A stretch of DNA of 64,000 nucleotides from Halichondria panicea (lineage: Eukaryota > Porifera > Demospongiae > Suberitida > Halichondriidae): NCBI RefSeq assembly GCF_963675165.1, contig NC_087391.1:4824646-4888645 (forward strand). The letters run 5' to 3'. The notes beneath the pieces were generated by a model. It was not told the DNA's origin. It made no database searches and saw only the letters and a program-made list of their open reading frames with translations. Made by a program: the position numbers and the translations under genes. This document shows positions 32,318-43,310 of this stretch, one piece after another (position 1 is the stretch's first letter; each line of letters begins with the position of its first letter).

Positions 32318-33753
32318 CTAGTAGACAGTGTAGTCCAATTGAACACACTTGTTATTGTCCAAGCAATAATTCACAAGTTTGTAGGCGGATTCGAGCCAAA
32401 TGGTCTGTCTACTGATAGCTTCAGTGTCACTTCCGTCCGCATGGCGTTGCCATATTGTAACCTCAAAATATCTCCATGCTTTGTTTTGGCCTCGATTGAA
32501 AACCAGAAATCGCTTCCATTCTGGGCGTGTGGAATTAATGTGAGGTGTACAGTCTTTAATTCGAACATTATCAATATTCACTGCTTCAACACAAGCAAAG
32601 TATTCACCGTTTGGAAGCCCCTCTGCGTAATGTATAAATAAAAGCAGAAATACCATTTTTTGTATTTGTTTATGCACTTCATAGCACTTGTACATCTTGT
32701 TGATTTGTCGAACGTCTCCCTCACTGAGGTGTTGTGCCATTCCGAGTTCAGGTTCCCCCTGTGTTTCGTACACTACTGGATTGTTAACGGTGATAGTCTT
32801 CAAACGTGTCTTCAAACGTGACTCATCAATTGAAAACGCTGTGTCATGATAGTGCATGATAGAACCATAGTCATAGACTTCGCCCTGATAGTCCACTTTA
32901 GTGCGCTTACTAAATTGATGATGTGTTAGAGTATTGTTTTCCATATTTTCCCAGTGTATTGTTATGTATCAGTCTCTATATCTGGTCTGCTTTGCTCGTG
33001 CCAGAAACCAATGGCATGACCAATCTCGTGAAGAATGGTTGCATGCTCGCGACATCCCAATCCAAGATTGATGATTTGTATCCTTTCTCGCGATTTGCCA
33101 ACAGAATTCGAAGAGCAGTCTCCGAAATTAAAATCTGTAAACTCGATATAATCGCCGTTGATTACTTCCATAAATTTCAAGCAAGTTCTTGTCTCATACT
33201 CTTCTATTGCCTCATGAATGAACCGCTTTACCTTAGGTGATACAAATCTGTATATACGATATCGTACCACCCCATCAGGCCATTGCTTGTCACGTGCAGC
33301 TCCCTGCTTCCTGGCCTAGGAAAATACAAATTCGGATGCATGTATGTATTCTTGTGAATTAGCATTGTAAGATGTAAGCCTGAATTACTGCTGCAGCCCA
33401 ATGCATGCAATGCAGCATGCATTAATTTTATATGCACGATTAGATCAACAATGTACTTAAGTCAATATCGCTATCATGCATATTTCAATACTGCATGCCA
33501 CGATAAGTATTGTGAAATCTTACTTTTAAAGCATTAGCTGATCCATATATGCCTCCTTAATCTCGTCCGGTGGAATGTTGAGGTCACCTTCAAATAAGTT
33601 AGAATCGTACAAACCGTCAGCTCTGGCTCGATCCTCATCCTCTAGAAAGACCGTTGCAACTTCTTCTATCTGTGCAAGAGCATTTTGTATCAACCTAGCA
33701 TTCAGAGCAACTGGTAGAAGCAGCAGGAACGCAATAGTCAGCAGCTTTCTCAT
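32318..33753 (-). pseudogene. Astacin-family metalloprotease, copy 1 (frameshifted)
   Basis: Astacins are secreted zinc endopeptidases. Exon 1 (33753 to about 33530) encodes a signal peptide (MRKLLTIAFLLLLPVALNA) and an acidic propeptide. Exon 2 (33315-32318) starts ARKQGAARDKQWPDGVVRY. The zinc signature HEIGHAIGFWHEQSRPD is complete, and the Met-turn YGSIMHYHDTAFS lies downstream. Two lesions separate this copy from a product. CTTTAAAA in place of CTTTTAAAA at the end of exon 1 shifts the frame. An extra TA after SRPD shifts into a TAA. Downstream the frame is open to DYTVY. The last ~110 residues follow a hydrophobic stretch (MVFLLLFIHYAEG) and match no domain I know. Confidence 0.72.
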
Positions 33754-33790
33754 GATTGCATGCAGTCAGCGTGCATTAGCCGTTGCTCTC

Positions 33791-33799
33791 TCTTTTATA
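33791..33799 (-). promoter_or_regulatory. TATA box of astacin copy 1
   Basis: TATAAAAGA on the - strand, about 40 bases before the ATG at 33753, inside a promoter block (GCATGCAGTCAGCGTGCATT to GACTGTCTGCC) that is conserved at 41.75 kb and, without a gene, at 35.0 kb. Confidence 0.55.
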
Positions 33800-33839
33800 C
33801 AATCTGTAATCTGACTGTCTGCCTTAGAGCATTCCACTC

Positions 33840-34983
33840 AGACAATGTTATTCATACCACCTTAATGGTTCACTCATCGAGAGTAATCGTCTTAGAGTAA
33901 TCCTAAGCTATATGGAAGCTTATAGTCTTTGAGTCACTCATTAGAGAGTATAATCCTACACACATGGGAAGCAATGGAAGATTACACTATCAAAAAAGTT
34001 CCCATAGCCTAGTAAATGTGACACTCTATGATGGTTGATATATAGATACTGCTGTCAGTAGGACACCCAGCACGAGTGCAACATGCAATAACTAACTTGT
34101 TACCCAATTATGACGTCGGTATAAGTTTTTCGTTTTTCCCAATTCTAATAAAATCATGCATGTGTTTTGAGTGAGTTTTGCACAACAAGTGCAAAGGGAC
34201 CTAGCCTATAAAACGGACCAATTGAGTTATTGGTTGGGAGGGTGGGTCATAACTTAAAAAGCAGATTTCATCCACTGCATTCACACACAGTGCAACATGC
34301 CATGCAATACAATTGTGGTTGCTATATGGTAGCTATGGTATAGTGATGCAACATGCCATATAAAGAGCACTGGGTTTTAGGAGCACTGGGTTTTAGGCCC
34401 TGATAAATATGCTCGGAATAATTTTAGGTGTCAAATTGGGCAACAATGTCCATTTTTAGTTTTGCATAACGATATTCTCATGGCAAAAATGGCTGAAGGT
34501 GCATGAATATTAAATAATTATTATGGATCACTTCAAGATAACAATAATTATATATTAATTATATGGCTTGTGTCGTTGTGTGTAGCCTCGATCCCTGTAG
34601 TTTTTCACCTAACTGTTATAAAAGCGAAAACTCAGCCTGGGATTGAGGCTATGTTGTGTGCTGTGTTTTTGTCTACGTCTTATAATAATTTTTTGGGGGG
34701 ATAATCAGATTTTTATGAGAATAATCGGATTTTTTATGAGGCACATTTTTTAAGAATTAAAGAATAGAATAATGGGTGAAAAAAAGCATAATTTATCAGG
34801 GCCTACTGGGTTTGCCTTGATCTGCCCACTCACTGGGCAACAAATACTGTAATCTCGGTTTCATAAAACATTGACCATAATTATACATGTAGATAAACTC
34901 TTTTCGCATGCCGCAACGTATAGCCTCGATCCCAGGCCGAGTTTTCGCTTTTATAACGGTTAGGCGAACAACTAGTCTCCATC
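33840..34983. other. Astacin upstream region with foldback element
   Basis: No gene. At 34585-34660 and 34920-34975 the sequence AGCCTCGATCCC ... AACTGTTATAAAAGCGAAAA is mirrored, forming a ~400-base foldback that is also in the second segmental copy (42510-42900). The interior contains TTTATGAGAATAATCGGATT-like repeats. Confidence 0.55.
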
Positions 34984-34994
34984 AGGAGCACCTC

Positions 34995-35105
34995 GTACCT
35001 GCATGCAGTCAGCGTGCATTGACTGTGCCTTAGTTACTCTCTCTTTTATACAATCTTACTGGACTGACTGTCTGCCATATACGTATTCCACTCAGCAATT
35101 GTTAT
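34995..35105 (-). promoter_or_regulatory. Orphan copy of the astacin promoter
   Basis: GCATGCAGTCAGCGTGCATT, then CTCTCTCTTTTATACAATCT and GACTGTCTGCCATATACG, match the upstream region of both astacin genes, TATA box included (35042-35050). No astacin exon follows on its - strand side. A foldback arm and then WDR75 intron sequence adjoin it. It marks a duplication breakpoint. Confidence 0.6.
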
Positions 35106-35485
35106 TTGCCTGTTGTTATTTGATCCTCTGAGAGTAATCCTACACATGGTCGAAGTATATATATATATATATGGAAGATTAGTTATAACAGCTACTTGTT
35201 TCATGGAATGTAAGCTCATTATTTGTTCCTCTTGTGAGCTAACAGTGCCACTGTAGTGTACACACATGGAGCTTTGGTGTATTTACCTGTAAGCTAACTT
35301 TTGCTTTATGCAAAATACTGATATGCAGATGTTGAATACCTGTAGGCTAGCAGCTACCATATAGCTGTACCTTACTTCATCGATCAGGTACAAATATTGA
35401 ATACCTATAATTATAGGCTATATAGTAGCTATTTGTTGTTTCATGGAATGTGAGCTCATTATTTGTTCCTCTTGTGTGTCTATAG

Positions 35486-35578
35486 GTGTATTGGTGTTTG
35501 GTCATAAGAGCTCTTCCCAGTATCTCGTGACAGCCTCAGAGACTCACCTCCAAGTCTGGGACCTCCTCTCTTGCTCAG
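35486..35578 (+). pseudogene. WDR75: WDR75 'VFGH' exon, sixth copy
   Basis: Exon with AG and GTGAGC borders and an extra T (GTATTGGTG), so frameshifted. The upstream intron sequence (35190-35485) is also WDR75-derived and resembles 19.5-19.7 kb. It is isolated from other WDR75 exons by the deaminase locus and the second segmental copy. Confidence 0.7.
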
Positions 35579-35916
35579 GTGAGCATAGAGTGTGGTGATA
35601 CAGTATATCATTATTTGTTGTTGCATACCTTGCCGTTATCACGTGACTGCAATGGCATCAATGCACTGAATTTGTGTAGTGATTCGTGCACACATGTCAA
35701 ACCTCCTCTGACTTTGCAGTGTTAATATCTATTATCACATTACTAAAATTATACAACACACTTTGTTGCCACAAAAGATTGTCACAGTGGTACAAACATA
35801 TTTATATACACTATTATATTTTAGCTAAATACTGGGGTTAAAAACTAAGCATTATATGTATACGTTTATTGGTACAAACTCCTAATGTTAAACCATTATC
35901 ACTTCGTCCTGTATAA

Positions 35917-37293
35917 TTACTGGCTCGATTCTGCTGACGACTCTTCCTCTGAGGAAGAGACAGACAATTCGGACATCTCTGAACTAGTCTCACTCATGTT
36001 TTGCATTGTTTCTTGCATAGATAAGGACATGCTTGCCTCGTCCTGAACTGTAAAAGAGCTTGTTTCTTCATCTGAGCCTGATGAAGAGTACTGAGATGAT
36101 GGTGTAGGAGGATACATTCTGAACTCTATTTCTGCCTTTAGAGTCTGAAACTCGTGTTTCAATATAGCATGTCGGTCAGTTATTTGGCCTGACAAGGATT
36201 GAAATGGGGCGTAGAAAGGTTGTGGATTGATTCGTTCTCTAAACATCTTATCCACTCAATGAAAGTTTGTTTTTCTTCGTCTACAGGGACTTTGGCGATA
36301 TATAGGACCAGTTTGTTTTTCACTCCGTCAAACCTCTTTTTTTCATGAACTCCGTAATCCTCTCTTGGCATTCAGTGGAGGGCACCTTTGCACATACCAG
36401 TACGAGGCACTTTCTGATGGATACCCATGACGAGGGCATATTAGTTGTCATTTCGTGTATCTTTACCTCGACTGGAGAATCTCCTAGGTTATATCCATCT
36501 CCGTTCATCTTAAATGGTTTTTCCCTAATCTCTGTTGGTCGTTTCTCACCCCTAGTTATAGCCGAGACTATGAGCTGGAGTAGTATCATTTGCCTATCAC
36601 TTTCATCTATAAAGTGTCTCCGTTTGAAATCTGCCCTCAATCCTTTAATCACATTAGTCACGTGTGTAGTCCCGTTTTGAATGTTGTCAATTTGTCGGTT
36701 AACTCTCGCATCTTCGTTTTTTATAGTTTTCTTTTTTCGGCTGTTCATACTCCTTGTTCTACTTCTGAAATCACATCAATGGCTCTCAAAAAGACTCTAA
36801 CATTTCGTATTTCGAGATCTTTTTTCCAAAAATCTAGTTTTCTTTCTGCCTCATCAGGTGAATAACCATCGCAATACAATCGTGCAATCTTGAGATTGAA
36901 GTGAATGGGCACACGGCATGAAGCGAAAAACTCTTGTAAATCTTCTCGACATTTGAAACAAGGGCTATAACTGATCAGCATTGTGACAGATAGAGCTTCG
37001 GGTGTGAATCTTCTAAGACATCTTCTGAGCCATTTTCGAGCGTTTTGAATAAGTGCTTGTTCTGCATGAAGTCCAGGATCAGATGTTTCTACAAATTTCT
37101 TTGTTAGAGGTGTATCACTTTCCTGTACCGTCAGTTCTAACTCACACGCAAGTCCAGTTTTATCCCGTTTATCCCGTTTATCCCAGAAACACTTTATAAA
37201 TGCTGGATCAAAGCTGTCCGTCCTTTTAAAGTCTCTTAGCCTCAGGCTAGGGGTCAACTCATTGTGATCCCTGGTTATATATCCTTCAGCCAT
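35917..37293 (-). pseudogene. Double-domain AID/APOBEC-like deaminase, broken (locus 5)
   Basis: Paralogue of locus 2, beginning MAEGYITRDHNELTPS after a GTAG acceptor-like site at 37296. Domain 1 is uninterrupted through the catalytic pattern (LHAEQA; YSPCFKC; LKIARLYCDGYS) to a TGA that overlaps a downstream ATG (ATGA near 36746). The frame with RQIDNIQNGTTHV then carries the degenerate second domain (VKIHEM; VPSTEC instead of PCxxC). Two more frame changes near 36345 and 36240 separate NKLVLYIAKVPVD from PFYAPFQSLSGQ. The tail is Ser/Glu-rich. Each frame change lies close to the equivalent of an intact stretch in locus 2, so the original gene had two deaminase-fold domains of about 440-460 aa in total. 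Domain 1 alone (182 aa) could be made. Confidence 0.7.
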
Positions 37294-37432
37294 TGCTACA
37301 ATTGTAGGTAAACAATTGCATGATTAGTCAGCATATTACATTATTTGGTGTTTGCCTTTTAATGCCTGCCATAGTAACATCCATATTCAGAGCATTGTAT
37401 ACTTATATTCATTGGTCTTACCTGAGTACCAT

Positions 37433-37640
37433 TACCGTATAGCTGGTAATTTCCGGGGACAAAATATTCATGGTTTTCGTGGTTGGAGGTCTGACCACGA
37501 ATACGTTACCCACAAATTAAGCGACCTTGCATGCCTACCTTTACCTGCAGTGCAAGCAGTAACCACGAAAATACTATCCATGACTAAATATTGCTCAACC
37601 ACAAATGTTTTGTTCCCCGAAAATTACCAGCTATATGGTA
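37433..37640. mobile_element. TACCGTATAGC-type foldback MITE, copy 2
   Basis: The left end TACCGTATAGCTGGTAATTT is mirrored by AAATTACCAGCTATATGGTA, and the interior contains mirrored CCACGAA/TTCGTGG pieces. Same family as 4646-4855. It lies just upstream of deaminase locus 5. Confidence 0.7.
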
Positions 37641-37967
37641 TATATATATGCGCCTGTACCACACTATTGATGATGCCTTCAGCTTGGCATGATTGTGGTA
37701 CCCATTACGGTCTAACACACCATGTTTACGTAAAGCGGTGGGTGGGTGGGTGGGTGGGTGTGTGATTGCTGGATTCTGGGCTACTAGTAACTAAACCTAG
37801 ATATATTATTGCAATGATATCTATAGGTATAGCTCCAAATTATTATTCTACAATGTACTTCACCGTGCTAGTATGGGGCGCCAAACGTTGCATAATAAGA
37901 AGTATCACTGTTTAGAAATTACTATTCTTTACACAATACCGTATCCTTTTTTAAACTGTTGTTGTAT
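37641..37967. other. Short non-coding stretch
   Basis: No gene. It contains a (GGGT)n run at 37739-37760. Confidence 0.4.
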
Positions 37968-38103
37968 TAATTATAGCTATAGTCTACAATACGAGAATGC
38001 TATAGACAGTGTTCACTTGTAGTGTTCCTTTTATTTGTTCTCACGCTAAACTTATTAGTTAATATGCTAAAAGTTCTTAATCTTTTATTCCTTCACAATC
38101 GCT

Positions 38104-39214
38104 TCAACTGATGTATATTTCCATGAGCTGAAGTCCCATGTTACTAGTTCTGTCGTTATTATTATTGAAGCACATTCGTAGCTCAATGTCATCAGTAGTT
38201 GGAGTTGATAGAGTTTTCGTAAACCACGGAGGATTGTTGTTATTGAAACATGTGTTGAGGCTTGACTGACCGTCCCACAGTGCATTGTCGGGATAGAAAC
38301 GATACCAACCATATACATCATTGACCACACTATCACAAAAGTAATCATTTCCCACAAATGGAGGAGAACCATAAGTGTTCCCCTCATCACAAGGACAGCG
38401 CAAATCAGAGAAACCGTCACCACTGGTTCCATTAAAACGACCACTGGCAAACGTCCAGATATGTGTGCGCGGAGATTGCCCATGCGTGACACTGAGTCCA
38501 GCAACATATGCAACATCGATAGTATTCAAACTTGCAGAATGGTATCCCCAGAATGCATTGTTGAATCCCCACCGATAACCTATTGCTCTCCCACACACCT
38601 TCCTGTATTGGACACCACTTACTGGAAACATAACAGATTCACAAACACTACCTCTAGTCGTTAGTGGAAGACCACATGATCTTATCGAATAGTCTGTCAG
38701 TTGAAGTCCTTGAGGGCATTGTTGATTGGGGTCGGTCATGTTAATGTAGGCCACTTTGGTCCATCCTGGTCCACCGCAAGTGTCAGAATCAGTTGGTGGG
38801 TCTGTGGTCATTGCTGTTAGTTCACTGGTAGTGGCAGTTGTTGCTTCGATGGTTGATGTGGCTCCTGTTGGCATGCTGGTAGTTGACACTGGTGCACTTG
38901 CATTTCCTTCAACATCTGCAACAGTTAAGAGACAGATTATTGTAGTTACATGTATGGATAGCAATACACACATTTTTTGAGTCACTTTTGACTGTGAGTA
39001 TTGTTACGTACTTACCCAGCAATTTGTCGGCAATAGTTTCCAGTGCTTCACGAATGTGTTTCAGCTCTGATAGATATTCGAGTGACTCACTGATCTTTGT
39101 TAGCTGTGTCTCGGTTCCACTGGAGCATTGGCTCCTAACATAGCAGGTACTCGGTTGGTTCCAGGCTGACCCCAGACCAAGGAGGCAGCAAAATATTATG
39201 AGTACAGAAGACAT
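38104..39214 (-). CDS. Secreted 'GPGW' family protein, copy 2
   Basis: Exon 1 is 39214-39016 and exon 2 is 38915-38104, giving 336 aa in one frame. The layout equals copy 1: signal peptide (MSSVLIIFCCLLGLGSA), short helical segment, Thr/Ser-rich linker, and a Cys-rich GPGW domain with the same blocks (CGGPGWTKVAYINMTDP, VCGRAIGY, HIWTFASG, PPFVGNDYFC, DDIELRMCFN). Differences lie mainly in the linker and in the loop GYHSASLNTIDVAYVAG. All cysteines I compared are kept and both copies are open. This suggests that both are under constraint, or that the duplication is very recent. Confidence 0.72.
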
Positions 39215-39296
39215 AGTTAGTAGTCTCCACGGGAATAGTGACAGTGTCGTACGTATGGTGATAATCAGTCGGATATGGTTTGCTGTAGCTGTGCAC

Positions 39297-39304
39297 GTTT
39301 TATA
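39297..39304 (-). promoter_or_regulatory. TATA box of GPGW gene copy 2
   Basis: TATAAAAC on the - strand, about 83 bases before the ATG at 39214. Same position and flanks as in copy 1. Confidence 0.55.
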
Positions 39305-39469
39305 GACTTAATTTGCACACTGAAACATCCACACGTAACATGACACTAGAGGTAATAGGACAATTCAATCAAGATTTCCGTGTTGTAATTAAGATTTCCG
39401 TGAGATTTCCGCGTTGTATATATACACTAGATAATTAAAATTAAGATTTCCGTGTTTGTACTAGCTAGT

Positions 39470-39842
39470 TTATCGGGCAAAGGTCGTTGGTATGGAGGTC
39501 GTCGAGGAGACAAGTGAGGTATGCACCACCCACAACCTCACACTACCCACACCCTCACCCTCACACCACCCACACATGCACCCTCACAAGTCTATGCCCA
39601 TGTGGGGTATTTGTGGACTACGGTAACGTGGAGGTGGGGAATACTGCATGGTGTACTGTGTGAGCTCTCCTCCAGTGACATAGAGCTCAATATGCAGGCC
39701 ATCGAGTGTTTCCTCACCTCCGTCAAACCCACCATTCAGAGCTCATCTTATGGCAAGTGGGCAGCTGAGGCTAACGACAGGTTCAAGCAACTCACAATGA
39801 GCAACTACCTCATGAACCAGGTAAAAATCTTTAAGGCAAAAA
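39470..39842 (+). pseudogene. TDRD9: Tudor-domain exon fragments, copy 2 (broken)
   Basis: It begins abruptly inside the FYRAKV segment (TTTATCGGGCAAAGGTCG), fused to the GPGW upstream region. The core strand reads HVG then YLWTT because one extra G breaks VVFVDYGN. ELSSSDIELNMQAIECFL and WAAEANDRFKQLTMSNYL follow. DIELNMQAIECFL corresponds to the part of a Tudor domain that follows the DYGN strand and is absent from copy 1. No helicase or VFVEF exons precede this copy. Confidence 0.6.
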
Positions 39843-40280
39843 GCTGAAATACGTTACCATTCTAATTGACCTCAATTAAGTGTGTAGACTAGTGTACAGA
39901 GCCTATAATTATAGTGTGGTCCCACTGTGTACACTGTATAGCTATATAGTCGTTGAACAAGTTTTTGGCAGTAAACATCTAGCTAGCAATCCGTGCCAAA
40001 CCAAATGGCCGGTAATAGAGGTGGCCGTACTTCAGAGAGCCGGAATAGGGAGAGTCTACTGTAATACTCAGATGTCATATGCATAAGCTGATCACTAATG
40101 GCTGCATAATTACTGAAAGGTCACTAACAAGAAGACGAGTAGTCCGATTCAAATTCTAACAAGCTAATGAAACCAAACAATTTTAAGCTAAACAGATAAA
40201 CTCAAGTATGAGATAAGTAGTTAGCACAGACATTATATAATGTCGTTATTTAGATGAAGCCAGTAAGTGTTTTTTCTTAG

Positions 40281-41715
40281 CTAGTAGACAGTGTAGTCCA
40301 ATTGAACACACTTGTTATTGTCCAAGCAATAATTCACAAGTTTGTAGGCGGATTCGAGCCAAATGGTCTGTCTACTGATAGCTTCAGTGTCACTTCCGTC
40401 CGCATGGCGTTGCCATATTGTAACCTCAAAATATCTCCATGCTTTGTTTTGGCCTCGATTGAAAACCAGAAATCGATTCCATTCTGGGCGTGTGGAATTA
40501 ATGTGAGGTGTACAGTCTTTAATTCGAACATTATCAATATTCACTGCTTCAACACAAGCAAAGTATTCACCGTTTGGAAGCCCCTCTGCGTAATGTATAA
40601 ATAAAAGCAGAAATACCATTTTTTGTATTTGTTTATGCACTTCATAGCACTTGTACATCTTGTTGATTTGTCGAACGTCTCCCTCACTGAGGTGTTGTGC
40701 CATTCCGAGTTCAGGTTCCCCCTGTGTTTCGTACACTACTGGATTGTTAACGGTGATAGTCTTCAAACGTGTCTTCAAACGTGACTCATCAATTGAAAAC
40801 GCTGTGTCATGATAGTGCATGATAGAACCATAGTCATAGACTTCGCCCTGATAGTCCACTTTAGTGCGCTTACTAAATTGATGATGTGTTAGAGTATTGT
40901 TTTCCATATTTTCCCAGTGTATTGTTATGTATCAGTCTCTATCTGGTCTGCTTTGCTCGTGCCAGAAACCAATGGCATGACCAATCTCGTGAAGAATGGT
41001 TGCATGCTCGCGACATCCCAATCCAAGATTGATGATTTGTATCCTTTCTCGCGATTTGCCAACAGAATTCGAAGAGCAGTCTCCGAAATTAAAATCTGTA
41101 AACTCGATATAATCGCCGTTGATTACTTCCATAAATTTCAAGCAAGTTCTTGTCTCATACTCTTCTATTGCCTCATGAATGAACCGCTTTACCTTAGGTG
41201 ATACAAATCTGTATATACGATATCGTACCACCCCATCAGGCCATTGCTTGTCACGTGCAGCTCCCTGCTTCCTGGCCTAGGAAAATACAAATTCGGATGC
41301 ATGTATGTATTCTTGTGAATTAGCATTGTAAGATGTAAGCCTGAATTACTGCTGCAGCCCAATGCATGCAATGCAGCATGCATTAATTTTATATGCACGA
41401 TTAGATCAACAATGTACTTAAGTCAATATCGCTATCATGCATATTTCAATACTGCATGCCACGATAAGTATTGTGAAATCTTACTTTTAAAAGCATTAGC
41501 TGATCCATATATGCCTCCTTAATCTCGTCCGGTGGAATGTTGAGGTCGCCTTCAAATAAGTTGGAATCGTACAAACCGTCAGCTCTGGCTCGATCCTCAT
41601 CCTCTAGAAAGACCTTTGCAACTTTTTCTATCTGTGCAAGGGCATTTTGTATCAACCTAGCATTTAGAGCAACTGGTAGAAGCAGCAGGAACGCAATAGT
41701 CAGCAGCTTTCTCAT
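40281..41715 (-). CDS. Astacin-family metalloprotease, copy 2, with one in-frame TGA
   Basis: Exon 1 is 41715-41485 (signal peptide MRKLLTIAFLLLLPVALNA and acidic propeptide) and exon 2 is 41276-40281, joined in phase 0. The single lesion is TGA at 40934-40932, between HEIGHAIGFWHEQSRPDRD and YITIHWENME. Astacins usually have an Asp or similar residue there, in a highly conserved run. Beyond it the frame is open for another ~216 codons, with Met-turn YGSIMHY and a tail ending DYTVY. Without the TGA the protein would be about 408 aa. If the TGA terminates, the product keeps the zinc-binding helix but lacks the Met-turn and should be inactive. No intron that would remove the TGA is apparent. 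Confidence 0.68.
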
Positions 41716-41752
41716 AATTGCATGCAGTCAGCGTGCATTAGCCGTTGCTCTC

Positions 41753-41761
41753 TCTTTTATA
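41753..41761 (-). promoter_or_regulatory. TATA box of astacin copy 2
   Basis: TATAAAAGA on the - strand, about 40 bases before the ATG at 41715, identical in context to copy 1. Confidence 0.55.
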
Positions 41762-42899
41762 CAATCTGTAATCTGACTGTCTGCCTTAGAGTATTCCACT
41801 CAGACAATGTTATTCATACCACCTTAATGGTTCAATCATCGAGAGTAATCGTCTTAGAGTAATCCTAAGCTATATGGAAACTTATAGTCTTTGAGTCACT
41901 CATTAGAGAGTATAATCCTACACACATGGGAAGCTATGGAAGATTACACTGTCAAAAAAGTTCCCACCGCCTAGTAAATGTGACACTCTATGATGGTTGA
42001 TATAGATACTGGACACCCAGCACGAGTGCAACATGCAATAACTAACTTGTTACCCAATTATGACGTCGGTATAAGTTTTTTCGTTTTTCCTGCAATTGTA
42101 ATAAAATCATGCATGTGTTTTGAGTAAATTCATTAGTTTTGCACAACAAGTGCAAAGGGACTTAGCCTATAAAACGGACCAATTGAGTTATTATTGGTTG
42201 GGAGGGTGGGTCATTATAACTCAGATTTCATCCACTGGCAAGTCTGCATTCACACACAGTGCAACATGCCATGCAATATAATTGTGGTTGCTATATGGTA
42301 GCTATGGTAGTGATGCAACATGCCATATAAAGAGCACTGGGTTTTATAGGCCCTGATAAATATGCTCAGAATAATTTTAGGTGTCCATTTTTGGTAAAGA
42401 TCATTACATTAAGTTTTGCATAATGATATTCTCGGTGCCGAATAGTAAATAATTATTATGGATCACTTCAAGCGTATTAATTATTAATTAGGCTTGTGTC
42501 GTTGTGTGTAGCCTCGATCCCTATAGTTTTTCACCTAACTGTTATAAAAGCGAAAACTCAGCCTGGGATTGAGGCTATGTTGTGTGCTGTGTTTTTGTCT
42601 ACGTCTTATAATCACATTTTTGGGGAATAATCAGATTTTTATGAGAATAATCAGATTTTTTATGAGGCACATTTTTCAAAGAATTAAAGAATAGAATAAT
42701 GGGTGAAAAAAAGCATAATTTATCAGGGCCTACTGGGTTGCCTTGATCTGCCCACTCACTGGGCAACAAACACTGTAATCTCGGTTTCATAAAACATTGA
42801 CCATAATTATACATGTAGATAAACTGTTTTCGCATGCCGCAACGTAGCCTCGATCCCAGGCCGAGTTTTCGCTTTTATAACGGTTAGGCGAACAACTAG

Positions 42900-43310
42900 C
42901 TGGGATTGAGGCTAGCCGCAACGACGCTGAAATGTCAAGATCATTTAATGTGCCTCCTTTATTCCAGCTGCAATGGCTTATATTCCCACCATGCATGCAG
43001 TTAGTCTATATACTAAACACGTGCGCTAGGAGGCGGTTGGTAATATGGCCATGCAGACGGAAAATATAAATACAGGAATGGTGCAAAAGAATGGGAAATG
43101 ATCCGATTATGAGATTTGGTATCCCAATTCCAATTCATTTGTGTCCGATTCATTTTGCCATTCACATTCATAATTATGCAGAGGTCAGTCAGTGTGTGTG
43201 TAACCATAGATGTAACTAACAGGATTTTTTATGTAACGTAACTCGCAAGTCATCACTGCATATATGCAAACTGTCATATGGTGTTTTACAATGTGCTACT
43301 CTTGCTACAG
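42900..43310. other. Junction between segmental copy 2 and WDR75 terminal exon
   Basis: No gene seen. After a third partial AGCTGGGATTGAGGCT foldback arm, sequence of no recognised origin leads to WDR75 intron sequence (from about 43285), which ends in the acceptor TTGCTACAG. Confidence 0.5.

Larger units (their letters stand above)
28587..34975. repeat. Segmental duplication, copy 1
   Basis: This interval is repeated in the same orientation at 37968-42899. Both copies carry the GPGW gene (-), a Tudor-exon fragment (+), the dispersed repeat, an astacin gene (-), and a foldback at the right end (GCCTCGATCCC ... GTTATAAAAGCG, mirrored). By eye the copies differ at only a few per cent of positions, with several indels. 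Copy 1 has about 1.5 kb extra: part of the Tudor region (30100-30600) and 30990-31960. Confidence 0.85.
37968..42899. repeat. Segmental duplication, copy 2
   Basis: Direct repeat of 28587-34975, with the same gene content in the same order and orientation. It lacks the 30100-30600 and 30990-31960 segments of copy 1 but keeps about 90 bases of the Tudor region that copy 1 lost. Neither copy is therefore a simple derivative of the other. Confidence 0.85.
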
